Assembly (NCBI RefSeq): GCF_900101115.1
Contig: NZ_FNFU01000008.1
Location: forward strand, 62,001-126,000
DNA length: 64,000 nt
Direction: 5' to 3'
DNA from: Cryobacterium psychrotolerans
GTDB lineage: Bacteria; Actinomycetota; Actinomycetes; Actinomycetales; Microbacteriaceae
A model generated the notes under the pieces. The model was not told where the DNA came from. It was given only the letters and a program-made list of their open reading frames with translations, and made no database searches. Numbering within the stretch: the first letter of the stretch is position 1; every line of letters begins with the position of its first letter. Positions 25,532-33,793 of the stretch are shown piece after piece. The position numbers and the translations under genes were made by a program.

Positions 25532-26602
25532 GTGAAACCGAGCGCTCCCGTGATCCGCCGCAGTCCGTCGGTGACGTCGCAACTCGGCCTCCGTGACCGC
25601 ATCTTCTCGACGGCCGCCGACCGTGGACTGGCCGCCGGCATCGACGCCGGCCTCGTGCAGGTGGAGTCCGGGTTGCTCGCCGAGGTCACGTTCGCCGACG
25701 ACATCGCCAATGTGACCAGCCGTTACCTGCTGAATGCCGGCGGCAAGCGCGTGCGCCCGATGCTCGCCCTCCTCACCGCCCACCTCGGCGGCGGTTCGGT
25801 GCCCGACGTGGTGACCGCGGCGACCGCGATCGAGATCACGCACCTGGCCTCGCTGTACCACGACGACGTGATGGACGACGCCGACAAGCGGCGCGGCATC
25901 CCGAGCGCGCAGACCGTGTGGGGCAACTCCGTCGCCATCCTCACCGGGGACCTGCTGTTTGCCCGGGCCAGCCAGCTCATGGCCCGGCTGGGGGAGCGCG
26001 CGATCCGCCTTCAGGCGGACACCTTCGAACGCCTCGTCCTCGGCCAGCTGCACGAAACCGTCGGCGCGCAGGGCGGCGCGGACCCGGTGCAGCATTACAT
26101 CCAGGTGCTCGCCGACAAGACCGGATCGCTCATTGCGGCCGCCGCGCAGGCTGGCGTCGTGTTCTCCGGCGCCCCGGGCGAGCTCGAGCGTCCCGTCGTG
26201 ATGTTCGGCGAAAGGATCGGCGTCGCCTTCCAGCTGATCGACGACGTCATCGACCTGTCCCCCCAGCCGGAGTCGACCGGCAAGGTGCCCGGCACCGACC
26301 TGCGCGCCGGGGTGGCGACGCTGCCGCTCCTGCGGCTGCGGGAGCGAGCGCAAACGGATGCGGGCGCGGCCTCCCTCGTGAACCGGCTCGAGGAAGACGT
26401 GATGTCCAGCGGCGGCGCTCCCTCCGCCGCCGCCGACGCGGCCATCGCGGCGCTGCGGGAACACGAGGTCACCGCGGAGACGCTGGCCGAGGCACACGGC
26501 TGGGCCCGCGACGCGGTGGAGGCGCTGAGCCCCCTGCCGGCCGGATCCGTCAAGAAGGCGCTGACCCGCTTTGCCGAAACAATCGTCGAGCGATCCAGCT
26601 AG
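25532..26602 (+). CDS. Long-chain polyprenyl diphosphate synthase
   Basis: 356 residues, GTG start. Trans-isoprenyl diphosphate synthase that makes the C35-C50 side chain for menaquinone. The first aspartate-rich motif is LYHDDVMDDADKRRG near residues 109-123 and the second is FQLIDDVIDLS near 233-243. Small residues before the first motif fit a long-chain product but do not give its length. The position directly after menG and among men genes supports the quinone role over carotenoid synthesis. Confidence 0.92.
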   Translation: MKPSAPVIRRSPSVTSQLGLRDRIFSTAADRGLAAGIDAGLVQVESGLLAEVTFADDIANVTSRYLLNAGGKRVRPMLALLTAHLGGGSVPDVVTAATAIEITHLASLYHDDVMDDADKRRGIPSAQTVWGNSVAILTGDLLFARASQLMARLGERAIRLQADTFERLVLGQLHETVGAQGGADPVQHYIQVLADKTGSLIAAAAQAGVVFSGAPGELERPVVMFGERIGVAFQLIDDVIDLSPQPESTGKVPGTDLRAGVATLPLLRLRERAQTDAGAASLVNRLEEDVMSSGGAPSAAADAAIAALREHEVTAETLAEAHGWARDAVEALSPLPAGSVKKALTRFAETIVERSS

Positions 26603-26612
26603 AAGGGCTCCC

Positions 26613-27995
26613 ATGACCAAGTTGCGATTGGCCATAGTCGGCGCGGGGCCCGCGGGCATCTACGCCGCCGACATCCTGCTCAAGGCGGAGCGGAACTTCG
26701 ACGTGTCGATCGACCTGTTCGACCACCTCCCGGCGCCCTACGGCCTGGTCCGGTACGGGGTCGCGCCCGACCACCCGCGGATCAAGGGCATCATCTCCGC
26801 GCTGCGGAATGTGCTCGATCGCGGGGACATCCGCCTGTTCGGCAACGTGCGCTACGGCACGGACATTACCCTCGAAGACCTGAAGAAGCACTACAACGCC
26901 GTGATCTTCGCCACCGGCGCCGTGCACGACGCCGACCTCAAGATCCCCGGCATCGACCTCGAGGGCTCCTACGGAGCGGCCGGATTCGTGAGCTGGTTCG
27001 ACGGGCATCCCGACGTGCCGCGCACCTGGCCCCTGGACGCCACGGACGTGGCCGTCATCGGCAACGGCAATGTGGCGCTGGATGTCGCGCGCATCCTGGC
27101 CAAGCACGCCGACGACCTGCTCTCCACCGAGATCCCGGCCAACGTCTACGAGGGGCTCAAGGCCTCGCCGGTCACCGACGTGCACGTGTTCGGGCGCCGC
27201 GGGCCGACATCCGTGAAGTTCACCCCGCTCGAACTGCGGGAGCTGGGCGAGCTGCGCGACGTGGACATCGTGCTCTACGACGAGGACTTCGACTACGACG
27301 ACGCGGCCAGGGACGCGGTCGCGAGCAACAAGCAGGTCTTCGTCATCGACAAGGTGCTGAACCAGTGGCGCCAGCGCGAAACCGGGACGGCGAGCCGCAG
27401 GCTGCACCTGCACTTCTTCGCAAAGCCGGTCGAGGTCGTCGACGACGGCACGGGCCGGGTCGGCGCGTTCCGGTACGAGCGCACCCGGCCGGATGGCGCC
27501 GGCGGGGTCGTCGGGACCGGCGAGATCCGCGAGCTGCCGATCCAGGCCCTCTACCGGGCGGTCGGCTACTTCGGCACGCCGCTGCCCGGCATCCCGTTCG
27601 ACAAGAAGCGCGGCGTCATTCCCAACCGCGAGGGGCAGGTGCTCTGGAAGGGCGCCCCGTCGTCCGGTTCGGCCAGCGCCAACCAGCAGATGTACGGCGT
27701 CTACGTGACCGGGTGGATCAAGCGCGGTCCGGTCGGGCTGATCGGCCACACCAAGTCGGACGCGATGGAAACCATCAGGCACCTGATCAACGACCTCGGC
27801 AACTGGTGGCGGCCCGAGTCTCCGTCCGAGCAGAGCATCCTCGACCTGTTGCACGAACGCGGAATCCGGTACACGAACCTGGCCGGGTGGCACAACCTCG
27901 ACCTGCACGAGCTCGCCCTGGGCGCCGAGGACGGACGCACCCGCGTCAAGGTCGTCCCGCGCCCCGACATGGTCAACATCTCCCGCGCCGAATAG
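26613..27995 (+). CDS. fprA: Ferredoxin/adrenodoxin-type NADP+ reductase
   Basis: 460 residues. FAD-binding motif AIVGAGPAGIYAADIL is at residues 7-22. The NADP-binding motif VAVIGNGNVALDVARIL is near 146-162 and the conserved segment HVFGRRGPTSVKFTPLELREL is near 189-209. This is the FprA type (mycobacterial adrenodoxin-reductase-like), which shuttles electrons between NADPH and ferredoxins. The ATG at 26613 gives the Rossmann start at the usual place; the frame is open from 26571 but that reads into the preceding gene. 15 bp after the stop comes palindrome P4. Confidence 0.93.
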   Translation: MTKLRLAIVGAGPAGIYAADILLKAERNFDVSIDLFDHLPAPYGLVRYGVAPDHPRIKGIISALRNVLDRGDIRLFGNVRYGTDITLEDLKKHYNAVIFATGAVHDADLKIPGIDLEGSYGAAGFVSWFDGHPDVPRTWPLDATDVAVIGNGNVALDVARILAKHADDLLSTEIPANVYEGLKASPVTDVHVFGRRGPTSVKFTPLELRELGELRDVDIVLYDEDFDYDDAARDAVASNKQVFVIDKVLNQWRQRETGTASRRLHLHFFAKPVEVVDDGTGRVGAFRYERTRPDGAGGVVGTGEIRELPIQALYRAVGYFGTPLPGIPFDKKRGVIPNREGQVLWKGAPSSGSASANQQMYGVYVTGWIKRGPVGLIGHTKSDAMETIRHLINDLGNWWRPESPSEQSILDLLHERGIRYTNLAGWHNLDLHELALGAEDGRTRVKVVPRPDMVNISRAE

Positions 27996-28009
27996 CCTCC
28001 CCGCTCATC

Positions 28010-28072
28010 CGCCGAACTGTGAGTTTGGCACCTTCCCGGGGTCCGGGAAGGTGCCAAACTCACAGTTCGGCG
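28010..28072. repeat. 63-bp perfect palindrome P4, family II
   Basis: Perfect 28-bp arms at 28010-28037 and 28045-28072. Measured from the shared core ACCTTC/GAAGGT the loop is again 11 nt (CCGGGGTCCGG). It lies between the convergent fprA and class III aminotransferase genes. Both sense strands are C-rich between the stop codon and the palindrome, and there is no T-run. Confidence 0.95.
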
Positions 28073-28109
28073 AAGGGGGATGGGGGGATTGGCGAGAGGG
28101 ATCGGGGGG

Positions 28110-29465
28110 TTAGCGGTTCAGGAGCTCGCGGACGGCGGACTGGAACACGGCGAGGTGCGCCTCGACGTCCGCGGCGCTCGTATCGGGGGACATCAGGGCC
28201 ATGTTGTGGAACGGCGTGAGCAGGATGCCCCGGTTCGCCAGGTAGAGGTGCAGGAAGTCCTCGATCCCCTCGTCCGCGGCCTCGTGCGCCTCGGTTCCAG
28301 TGCGCGGGTAGGGCTTCACGAACCGGTACTCGGCGCGGGCGCCGAGCTGGTTGATTGCCCAGGGCAGCTCCAGCTCGTCCAGGATGGCCTGCATGCCCTC
28401 CGTGAACAGGGTCGCGGTGGCGATCATCCCGTCGAAGGCGTCATCCGTGAGCACGTGCTCGAGGGTGGCGCGCATCGCGGCGACCGACAGCGGGCTGCCG
28501 GCCAGCGTGCCGCCGACCCCGCCCATGTCGACGAGGTCGAGGTCGGTGCGGCCGAGCACCCGGTCGGCGATCTCCGCGGACAGGCCGTACGCGCCGCTCG
28601 GGATGCCGCCGCCGATCGCCTTGCCGATCACGACGATGTCCGGATCCAGGCCCCAGGCCTTCGTGGCGCCGCCCGGACCGGCCGAGAACGTGTGCGTCTC
28701 GTCGATGATCAGGAGCGTCCCGTACTTGCGAGTGAGCTCGCGCACGGCCTCGTGGTAGCCCGGGTCGGGCAGCACGATGCCGATGTTCGTCAGTGCCGGC
28801 TCGATCAGCACGGCGGCGACATCCTCGTGCGCCAGCTGGCGCTCCAGGCCCTCGAGGTCGTTGAACTCCGCCACCCGGCTGGTCTGGGTGACATCGACCG
28901 GCGCTCCGACGTTGCCGGGGCGGCTCATGCCTTCCCCGTCCGGGCCGACGACGATCAGCGACTCGTCGACGCTGCCGTGGTAGCAGTAGCTGTGGAAGAG
29001 GATCTTCGGGCGATCGGTGAGCGCGCGCACCAGGCGGATCGCCCAGCGGTTCGCGTCGGTAGCGGTGAGCGAGAAGCTCCACCGGTCGACCCCGAACCGG
29101 CGGGTGAGCTCGGCGCCGACCCATTCGGCGTCTTCGGTCGGCAGCATCGTGGTCAGGCCGCCCTGCTCGTAGATGCGACGGCCGATGGCGTCGACCACGG
29201 CCTGCGGTGAATGCCCGGCCATGGCGCCGGTGTCGCCGAGTGCGAAGTCGATGTACTCGTGCCCGTCGATGTCGGTGACCCGGTTGCCCCGTGCCCCCGC
29301 GAGGTAGAGCGGGAACCCGCCGGCCTTCTTGTTCATCCACGTCATCGGCACCTTGCCGAAGAGGTGCGTGGCGGCGGCGTACGCGGCGGCGGACTTCGGA
29401 TTCCGGCTTGCGAAGCTCGCCAGTTCGCGCTCGTGCAGGTGGGCCAGTCTGTCGCGGTCGATCAT
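28110..29465 (-). CDS. Class III PLP-dependent aminotransferase
   Basis: 451 residues. Fold type I aminotransferase of class III. The segment LIIDETHTFSAGPGG holds the cofactor-contacting Asp, and the Schiff-base lysine is in DIVVIGKAIGGGIPSG near residue 283. The nearest recognisable groups are glutamate-1-semialdehyde aminomutase-like and omega-amino acid transaminases. The amino donor cannot be read from sequence. hemL is unlikely because the N-terminus (SRNPKSAAAYAAATHLFGKVPMT) differs. It stands alone, with the YajQ gene 120 bp upstream in the same direction. Confidence 0.88.
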   Translation of the reverse strand: MIDRDRLAHLHERELASFASRNPKSAAAYAAATHLFGKVPMTWMNKKAGGFPLYLAGARGNRVTDIDGHEYIDFALGDTGAMAGHSPQAVVDAIGRRIYEQGGLTTMLPTEDAEWVGAELTRRFGVDRWSFSLTATDANRWAIRLVRALTDRPKILFHSYCYHGSVDESLIVVGPDGEGMSRPGNVGAPVDVTQTSRVAEFNDLEGLERQLAHEDVAAVLIEPALTNIGIVLPDPGYHEAVRELTRKYGTLLIIDETHTFSAGPGGATKAWGLDPDIVVIGKAIGGGIPSGAYGLSAEIADRVLGRTDLDLVDMGGVGGTLAGSPLSVAAMRATLEHVLTDDAFDGMIATATLFTEGMQAILDELELPWAINQLGARAEYRFVKPYPRTGTEAHEAADEGIEDFLHLYLANRGILLTPFHNMALMSPDTSAADVEAHLAVFQSAVRELLNR

Positions 29466-29585
29466 GATGCTCCCTCGGGTTGACTCACGGATCTGCTGCG
29501 AGCCTACCGGGGGGTGCGGCCGGGAGCCGCCTACGCGTTCACCCCGATGTTCAGGAGCCCGAGCTGCTGCGGTTTTCGGCGGAGG

Positions 29586-30074
29586 CTAGCGGAAGTTCAC
29601 GAACTGGAGCGCGACGTCGAGGTCCTTGCCCTTGAGCAACGCCATCGTCGCCTGCAGGTCGTCCCGGCTCTTCGAGCTGACGCGCAACTCATCGCCCTGG
29701 ATCTGGCTCTTGACGCTCTTCGGCGCCTCGTCGCGAATGATCTTGTTGATCTTCTTCGCCTGCTCCTGGTCGATGCCCGCCTTCAGCGACGCCTCGATCC
29801 GGTACTCCTTGCCCGACGCGTACGGCTCGCCGGCGTCGATGCTGCGCAGGGAGATGCCGCGCTTGATCAGCTTGGCCTCGTAGACCTCGAGGATCGCCTT
29901 GACACGTTCCTCACTGGTGGCCTTCATGAGTACCTTCTCGCCGCTCTGCTCGATCGAGGCCCCCACGTTCTTGAAGTCGTACCGCTGCACGACTTCCTTC
30001 TGCGCCTGGTGGAGAGCGTTGTCCGCCTCCATCTGGTCGACCTTGCTGACGATGTCGAACGTTGAGTCTGCCAT
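29586..30074 (-). CDS. YajQ family nucleotide-binding protein
   Basis: 162 residues, the exact family size. Typical opening [20 protein letters not shown] and internal repeats [16 protein letters not shown] and [20 protein letters not shown], ending [10 protein letters not shown]. YajQ homologues in some proteobacteria bind cyclic di-GMP, and others contact tRNA or GTP. The role in actinobacteria is unknown. It is a single gene preceded by an AT-richer leader. Its start at 30074 has a GGGAGC ribosome-binding region 8 nt upstream. Confidence 0.92.
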   Translation of the reverse strand: MADSTFDIVSKVDQMEADNALHQAQKEVVQRYDFKNVGASIEQSGEKVLMKATSEERVKAILEVYEAKLIKRGISLRSIDAGEPYASGKEYRIEASLKAGIDQEQAKKINKIIRDEAPKSVKSQIQGDELRVSSKSRDDLQATMALLKGKDLDVALQFVNFR

Positions 30075-30566
30075 GTGATTGCTCCCTTTATGCCATTTGA
30101 TCAGGAATTTTAGCGCCTCGCAGGAAGTGTCCGGGCGTGTCAGCTTCCACGAGAGCTACCAGAGCGCTCGCATTAGCCCTGCTTGGGGGCATCTTTCGCC
30201 CGTTGCGTCAGTCCAATCCTAGGCGCGCCCCGACTGTCATCGCCCGGTAGCAAGATGCGAGCCAGGTAAAGCGCATCAGGCGTGGCGATTCGCCCATTAT
30301 GCGCCGGCGATTCTCCGCGGTGTGCAGATCACCAGTAGCCTGCGCGCCGCGTTCCCGCACGGGGTTGCAACGGGCGCTGGCGCGCACGGCCACGCAACAG
30401 CCGCGCGCATTTGCGAGGGAGCTCATGGCGGACGAGTCATCCCGATGGCTTGGCCGGAGCACGAAAGCGTCACCTGGGGTCAGTTGCACTATCCGTAGGG
30501 TTCCGCAGGCTGATGCCCGGAAGGGCGCTCATCTACTCGCCCTGATCATTCCACTCGTGCATGTCC
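30075..30566. other. Gene-free 490-bp interval
   Basis: No supported gene, RNA or repeat was found here. Open frames on both strands (for example 30208-30489 minus and 30299-30583 plus) lack recognisable domains and normal codon usage. The interval ends at the 3' remnant of a broken metalloprotease gene, so it is probably decayed DNA plus the YajQ promoter near 30080-30200. Confidence 0.6.
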
Positions 30567-30854
30567 TCAATGATTCGGGGTGATGAAGCGCGGGATACCT
30601 TTTTTCCCATGATCGCGGTAGCGGAGATGCAGCAACTCGTGAGCTATGACGTAGTCCTGGAAGTCGTCCTCCATCACGGCGAGGTCTTCCGCGAAAGTGA
30701 CGACCTTACCGGGCTGGCGCTGCTCCCGCCGGGCGTCGGCGATCGCCCGGGACTGGTCGGCGACCTACCGCAGTGTCTCGTCGAAGTAATCGTTCTGGCG
30801 GCCAGTGAGGAACGAGACTTGCTGGTTGTCGAGGGTGGTGGTGAGAGTAGGCAT
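30567..30854 (-). pseudogene. Broken YgjP-like metalloprotease gene
   Basis: Translated from the ATG at 30854 the minus strand gives 29 residues, a TAG at 30765-30767, then an open continuation to 30567. That continuation has the zinc-protease helix [18 protein letters not shown] (HELLH followed by a downstream His), the hallmark of YgjP/WLM-type metal-dependent hydrolases. The N-terminal two thirds expected for the family are missing and the C-terminus stops soon after the motif. The ATG overlaps the araD stop (TAATG). It is a decayed fragment, unless the TAG is a sequencing error. Confidence 0.75.
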
Positions 30855-31564
30855 TAGCTGAGTGTTCCTTGCGGTGCTTGTCCGTAAACGTTCTGGTAGC
30901 GGTTGAAGAGTGAGTCGATCGCCGCTTGCGGGATAGGGATGAGTTCGCCGCCCTGCCGAGCGAGGTGCACGGTGCGGGCAACGTCTTCGACCATGACGGC
31001 GGCCTTGACGGCGTCGCGGGCGTCCTTGCCGATAGTGAACGGGCCGTGGTTTTGCATGAGTACCGCCCGAGACCGGTGCCCGGTCAGCGTTTCGACGATG
31101 CCGCGGCCGATCGTGTCGTCACCGATGATCGCGAACGTGCCGATAGGCACGGGGCCGCCGAATTCGTCGGCCATGGCCGTGATGACGCACGGGATAGCCT
31201 CTCCCCGAGCGGCCCACGCGGTGGCGTAGGCGGAGTGCGTGTGCACGACTCCACCCACCCCCGGCATGTGGCGGTAGACGTAGGAGTGCGCGGCGGTGTC
31301 GCTCGACGGTGACCGTTCGGAACCGGAGGAGCCAGGGATGACGCCACCGTCGAGGTCGCACAGGATCATGTTGTCCGGGGCGAGGTTGGCGTAGTCGACG
31401 CCACTGGGCTTGATCACGAAGAGGTCGGCGCCGGGCACACGCCCGGAGACATTGCCGCCGGTCCAGGCCACGAGCCCGTAGCGGGTGAGCTCGCCGTGCA
31501 GGCGAGCCACGTCCTCGCGGACACGGGCGATGGCGGCGTCGACGGTGGGGCCGAAGGCGCTCAT
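30854..31564 (-). CDS. araD: L-ribulose-5-phosphate 4-epimerase
   Basis: 236 residues of the class II aldolase/epimerase family. It interconverts L-ribulose 5-phosphate and D-xylulose 5-phosphate in arabinose breakdown. It has GNVSGRV, SGVDYANL, the zinc-binding HTHSAYATAWAARG and NHGPFTIG motifs in order. The start at 31564 overlaps the stop of an araB remnant (ATGA), fixing it as the third gene of a former araB-araD operon. It is intact although the upstream operon and promoter have been lost, so expression now depends on the inserted island. Confidence 0.9.
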   Translation of the reverse strand: MSAFGPTVDAAIARVREDVARLHGELTRYGLVAWTGGNVSGRVPGADLFVIKPSGVDYANLAPDNMILCDLDGGVIPGSSGSERSPSSDTAAHSYVYRHMPGVGGVVHTHSAYATAWAARGEAIPCVITAMADEFGGPVPIGTFAIIGDDTIGRGIVETLTGHRSRAVLMQNHGPFTIGKDARDAVKAAVMVEDVARTVHLARQGGELIPIPQAAIDSLFNRYQNVYGQAPQGTLS

Positions 31565-31710
31565 GTCCGCGAGGACGCTGAGGCGAGTAATGCGCCCGCG
31601 TCGCGTTTTAGCGCCTTCAGGAGTTGCATGACGACGTTCGCACCCCGCCCGAAGGAGCCGTGCAGGAGGGCGTACTCGGCGACCAGTCTGACGTAGGTCG
31701 CGGCCGACTC
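31561..31710 (-). pseudogene. araB: 3' remnant of ribulokinase gene araB
   Basis: 49 codons remain, reading ESAATYVRLVAEYALLHGSF then GRGANVVMQLLKALKRDAG, which resembles the C-terminal helix of actinobacterial ribulokinases (the xLYAEYxxLHDxFGRGxNDVMxxLxxL pattern). The stop codon overlaps the araD start, as in intact araBD operons. Upstream of about 31710 the homology ends abruptly at the inserted NagB-like gene, which reads across this remnant in another frame. The call rests on pattern memory of the family, without an alignment. Confidence 0.65.
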
Positions 31711-32603
31711 GCAGATTCAAGAGCGAGTCCGAAATCCCATTCCGGGTGTCTGCTGATTGGGTGGTCGGCAGTGTCAAGGGTTGCAGTCAGTAGGGCATCG
31801 GGGTGTTCCTGCAACAGGGTGATCGGATACTCCGCATCTTGAGGGCTGAACAGGCCAACTCGAAGCGCCGTTTGTTTCCAAGACCCCGTGTCGCTGAAAA
31901 GGCGTATCTTCTGCGCAGCGAGAATCTGGCTCATGCCGAGCGTCACGGACATCGGAGGCACAAATTGGTATCCCGACCCCAGAACTCGTTGACCCAAGGC
32001 GATGATTGTGTCCCAATTATTGTCCTGTATGCGTATCGTCGACCGGCGGACCTCATCGACAGAAACCTGACTGTATGGGTTTCGGCGCGCCTGGTTATAA
32101 GCGACGTGGCCGTCCTGTCCCCAGCCTCCGTATGCGATGTCTATCGGCGCAGACGCAATCGCGTCCTCGACTTGGGCCATCGTTTCAGGCTCAAGCCAGT
32201 GGCGGTTCTCTTCCCTTATCGACAGCTCCGGTCTAATGGCGTCATAGAAATACTTCTCCATAAAGCCGCGGAACGAGTATGGGTGGGATCGCGGTAGGAC
32301 GCGGCCCTCCCAGTCCAAGCATTCATCCATGTGGAACACCTCCACATGGTGCAGATTGACGCTCTCATCATTCACCAAACGCGCGAACGGCTCGTACCAG
32401 CCGCCCGGGCCGCAAGGAATGATCGCTCGGTACCGTCTGCCTTCTCGGGCGGCAACACTTATTTCGTCTACCAGCTCTCGCGCCATGAGCTCACCCATCG
32501 CGGCGCTGTCCGCGCAAAGGCGAAGCGGGGTAGTTCGGTCAGGGTGTGTTTGCAGATCTTCGACCCGCACACTGCACCAGGAGTAGAGATTGTTCTTGTT
32601 CAT
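31617..32603 (-). CDS. NagB-like sugar-phosphate isomerase/deaminase
   Basis: 328 residues as read. The catalytic motifs of the glucosamine-6-phosphate deaminase/6-phosphogluconolactonase superfamily are present in altered form: VEVFHMDECLDWEGR and IAYGGWGQDGHVAYNQ. These correspond to NMDEY and GxGxDGHxAFNEP in NagB. It is longer than NagB (about 240-260) and so a divergent subgroup. The last about 30 residues (SRPRPTSDWSPS onward) overlap the araB remnant in another frame and are probably a fusion with foreign sequence; the true end was near residue 300. It follows the GntR gene by 118 bp, same strand, likely one operon. Confidence 0.75.
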   Translation of the reverse strand: MNKNNLYSWCSVRVEDLQTHPDRTTPLRLCADSAAMGELMARELVDEISVAAREGRRYRAIIPCGPGGWYEPFARLVNDESVNLHHVEVFHMDECLDWEGRVLPRSHPYSFRGFMEKYFYDAIRPELSIREENRHWLEPETMAQVEDAIASAPIDIAYGGWGQDGHVAYNQARRNPYSQVSVDEVRRSTIRIQDNNWDTIIALGQRVLGSGYQFVPPMSVTLGMSQILAAQKIRLFSDTGSWKQTALRVGLFSPQDAEYPITLLQEHPDALLTATLDTADHPISRHPEWDFGLALESASRPRPTSDWSPSTPSCTAPSGGVRTSSCNS

Positions 32604-32721
32604 CTTGTTTCCGTTCAGTAGACGAGTGTTTATCTGGACCTGTGAACTGCTGTGCACAGCGCCAAGGAGAGTGACTCCGCGGCACGGAGGCAAAGGTGAC
32701 CAGGCGGATGTTGCGAACCGT

Positions 32722-33510
32722 TTAGGGAACGAGCCGCGTCCGGTAGCGGTAGCGATCACCTCGGTAGACGATGACGCCCCGCTCGATTGTTCGCCCCTGC
32801 GCGTCAAAGAAGTTTTGGCGCACCTTTAAGAGCGGGAATCCTTCGGCCGCTTCCAGCAGCCGGGCTTGCTCAGCGTCAGCAACGACCGCTTCAACCTCTG
32901 CGTCTGCGACCACCGGGGTGGCCCCGGCGGAATGAAACGCGGCATGCAACGAAGTCTTCGTGAAGTCCTGAATGAGCGCCCCAGGCAGGACCTGAAACGG
33001 AATCAGGTTCTGATCTAGCGCGACTGCGAGTCCGTTCAACCGGCGAAGGCGACGAAGCAGGAACACATCCGCGCCCGGCGCGATCGCCAGCGCCTCCGCT
33101 TCGTCAAAGGTCGCGGGGCGGACGCGCTGTTCTAATACGACGGAGTCAGGTGTGAGTCCACGGGACCGTGCCATTTCGGTGAAGCTCATCAGCTTCCCCG
33201 GAGGTTCGAAGAGGGGGCGCGGTTCAGATTTCCGAGCATCGCTCGGAGGCCTGTACGCGCGTTCATCACGGATAAACCAGCCGCGACCTGGACTGGACTC
33301 CACGAGCCCCTTATCTTGGAGGTGATGGAGGGCTTGGCGCAGCGTGACGCGGCTGACGCCATGTCGAGCGCGCTGATCGGCCTCCGACGGGAGTTGCATA
33401 CCGGGAGTACCCGATGACCTGATCCCAGTCTCAATCGCGATGGCAACCTGTTCCCAAAGAGCCAGTTTCGGATCGAGTTGTGACCCTTCCAACTCATTCA
33501 AAGTCCTCAT
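32722..33510 (-). CDS. GntR/HutC-family transcriptional regulator
   Basis: 262 residues from the ATG at 33510; an upstream start at 33576 is possible but the added residues are Cys/His-rich and unlike the family. The winged helix includes LPSEADQRARHGVSRVTLRQ, and the UTRA ligand domain fills residues 95-255 with LRRLRRLNGLAVALDQNLIP. HutC-type regulators with UTRA bind sugar phosphates, amino sugars or histidine intermediates. The NagB-like, kinase and nagA-type neighbours point to an amino-sugar effector. It is divergent from the kinase gene, with a candidate operator at 33541-33570. Confidence 0.88.
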   Translation of the reverse strand: MRTLNELEGSQLDPKLALWEQVAIAIETGIRSSGTPGMQLPSEADQRARHGVSRVTLRQALHHLQDKGLVESSPGRGWFIRDERAYRPPSDARKSEPRPLFEPPGKLMSFTEMARSRGLTPDSVVLEQRVRPATFDEAEALAIAPGADVFLLRRLRRLNGLAVALDQNLIPFQVLPGALIQDFTKTSLHAAFHSAGATPVVADAEVEAVVADAEQARLLEAAEGFPLLKVRQNFFDAQGRTIERGVIVYRGDRYRYRTRLVP

Positions 33511-33540
33511 GCACTCATGATGTGTGCAACAGGGAGGACT

Positions 33541-33570
33541 GTCAAGACGTGTATTAATGCAAGTATTGAC
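33541..33570. promoter_or_regulatory. Candidate GntR operator (inverted repeat)
   Basis: GTCAAGAC and GTATTGAC form 8-nt inverted arms (7 of 8 match) with a 14-nt spacer containing GTATTAAT. The site lies 31 bp upstream of the GntR start and about 140-220 bp before the divergent small ORF and kinase gene, a fitting place for autoregulation. Only one copy was seen. Confidence 0.45.
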
Positions 33571-33709
33571 GCGCATGGCTCCGGCCCCGCATGATTGTTG
33601 TGGTCGATGACGGTTCGCTCTCCGGCTCAGGGCGCGGGCGACTGCGTGTTCGCCAGACAGTCAGGCTTCCCTGTACCACCAAGTGCCGTCGCAAAAGAGA
33701 GAGACAGAC

Positions 33710-33793
33710 ATGGCTAATGACAAATTAAAGGCCAACCGTATTCGGGTTTCGTGTTTGCTCGTCAGAGACCGCGTGAGAGGTGGGTCGCAGTGA
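33710..33793 (+). CDS. Short ORF coupled to the kinase gene
   Basis: 27 codons: ATG at 33710 with a purine-rich GAGAGAGAC upstream, ending in TGA that overlaps the kinase GTG start (GTGA). The peptide (MANDKLKANRIR then VSCLLVRDRVRGGSQ) matches nothing I know. It could be a translated leader or, more likely, the fused ends of a deleted gene such as a transporter. The island lacks any transporter. Confidence 0.4.
   Translation: MANDKLKANRIRVSCLLVRDRVRGGSQ

Noticed and set aside
29560-29590. Degraded family I palindrome after the YajQ gene
   Set aside because: GCTGCGGTTTTCGGCGGAGG resembles one arm end, but there is no opposite arm or loop, so it may be chance.
30208-30489. 93-codon open frame in the gap after the YajQ gene
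   Set aside because: No recognisable domain, no credible start site or codon bias; in a gap of decayed DNA.
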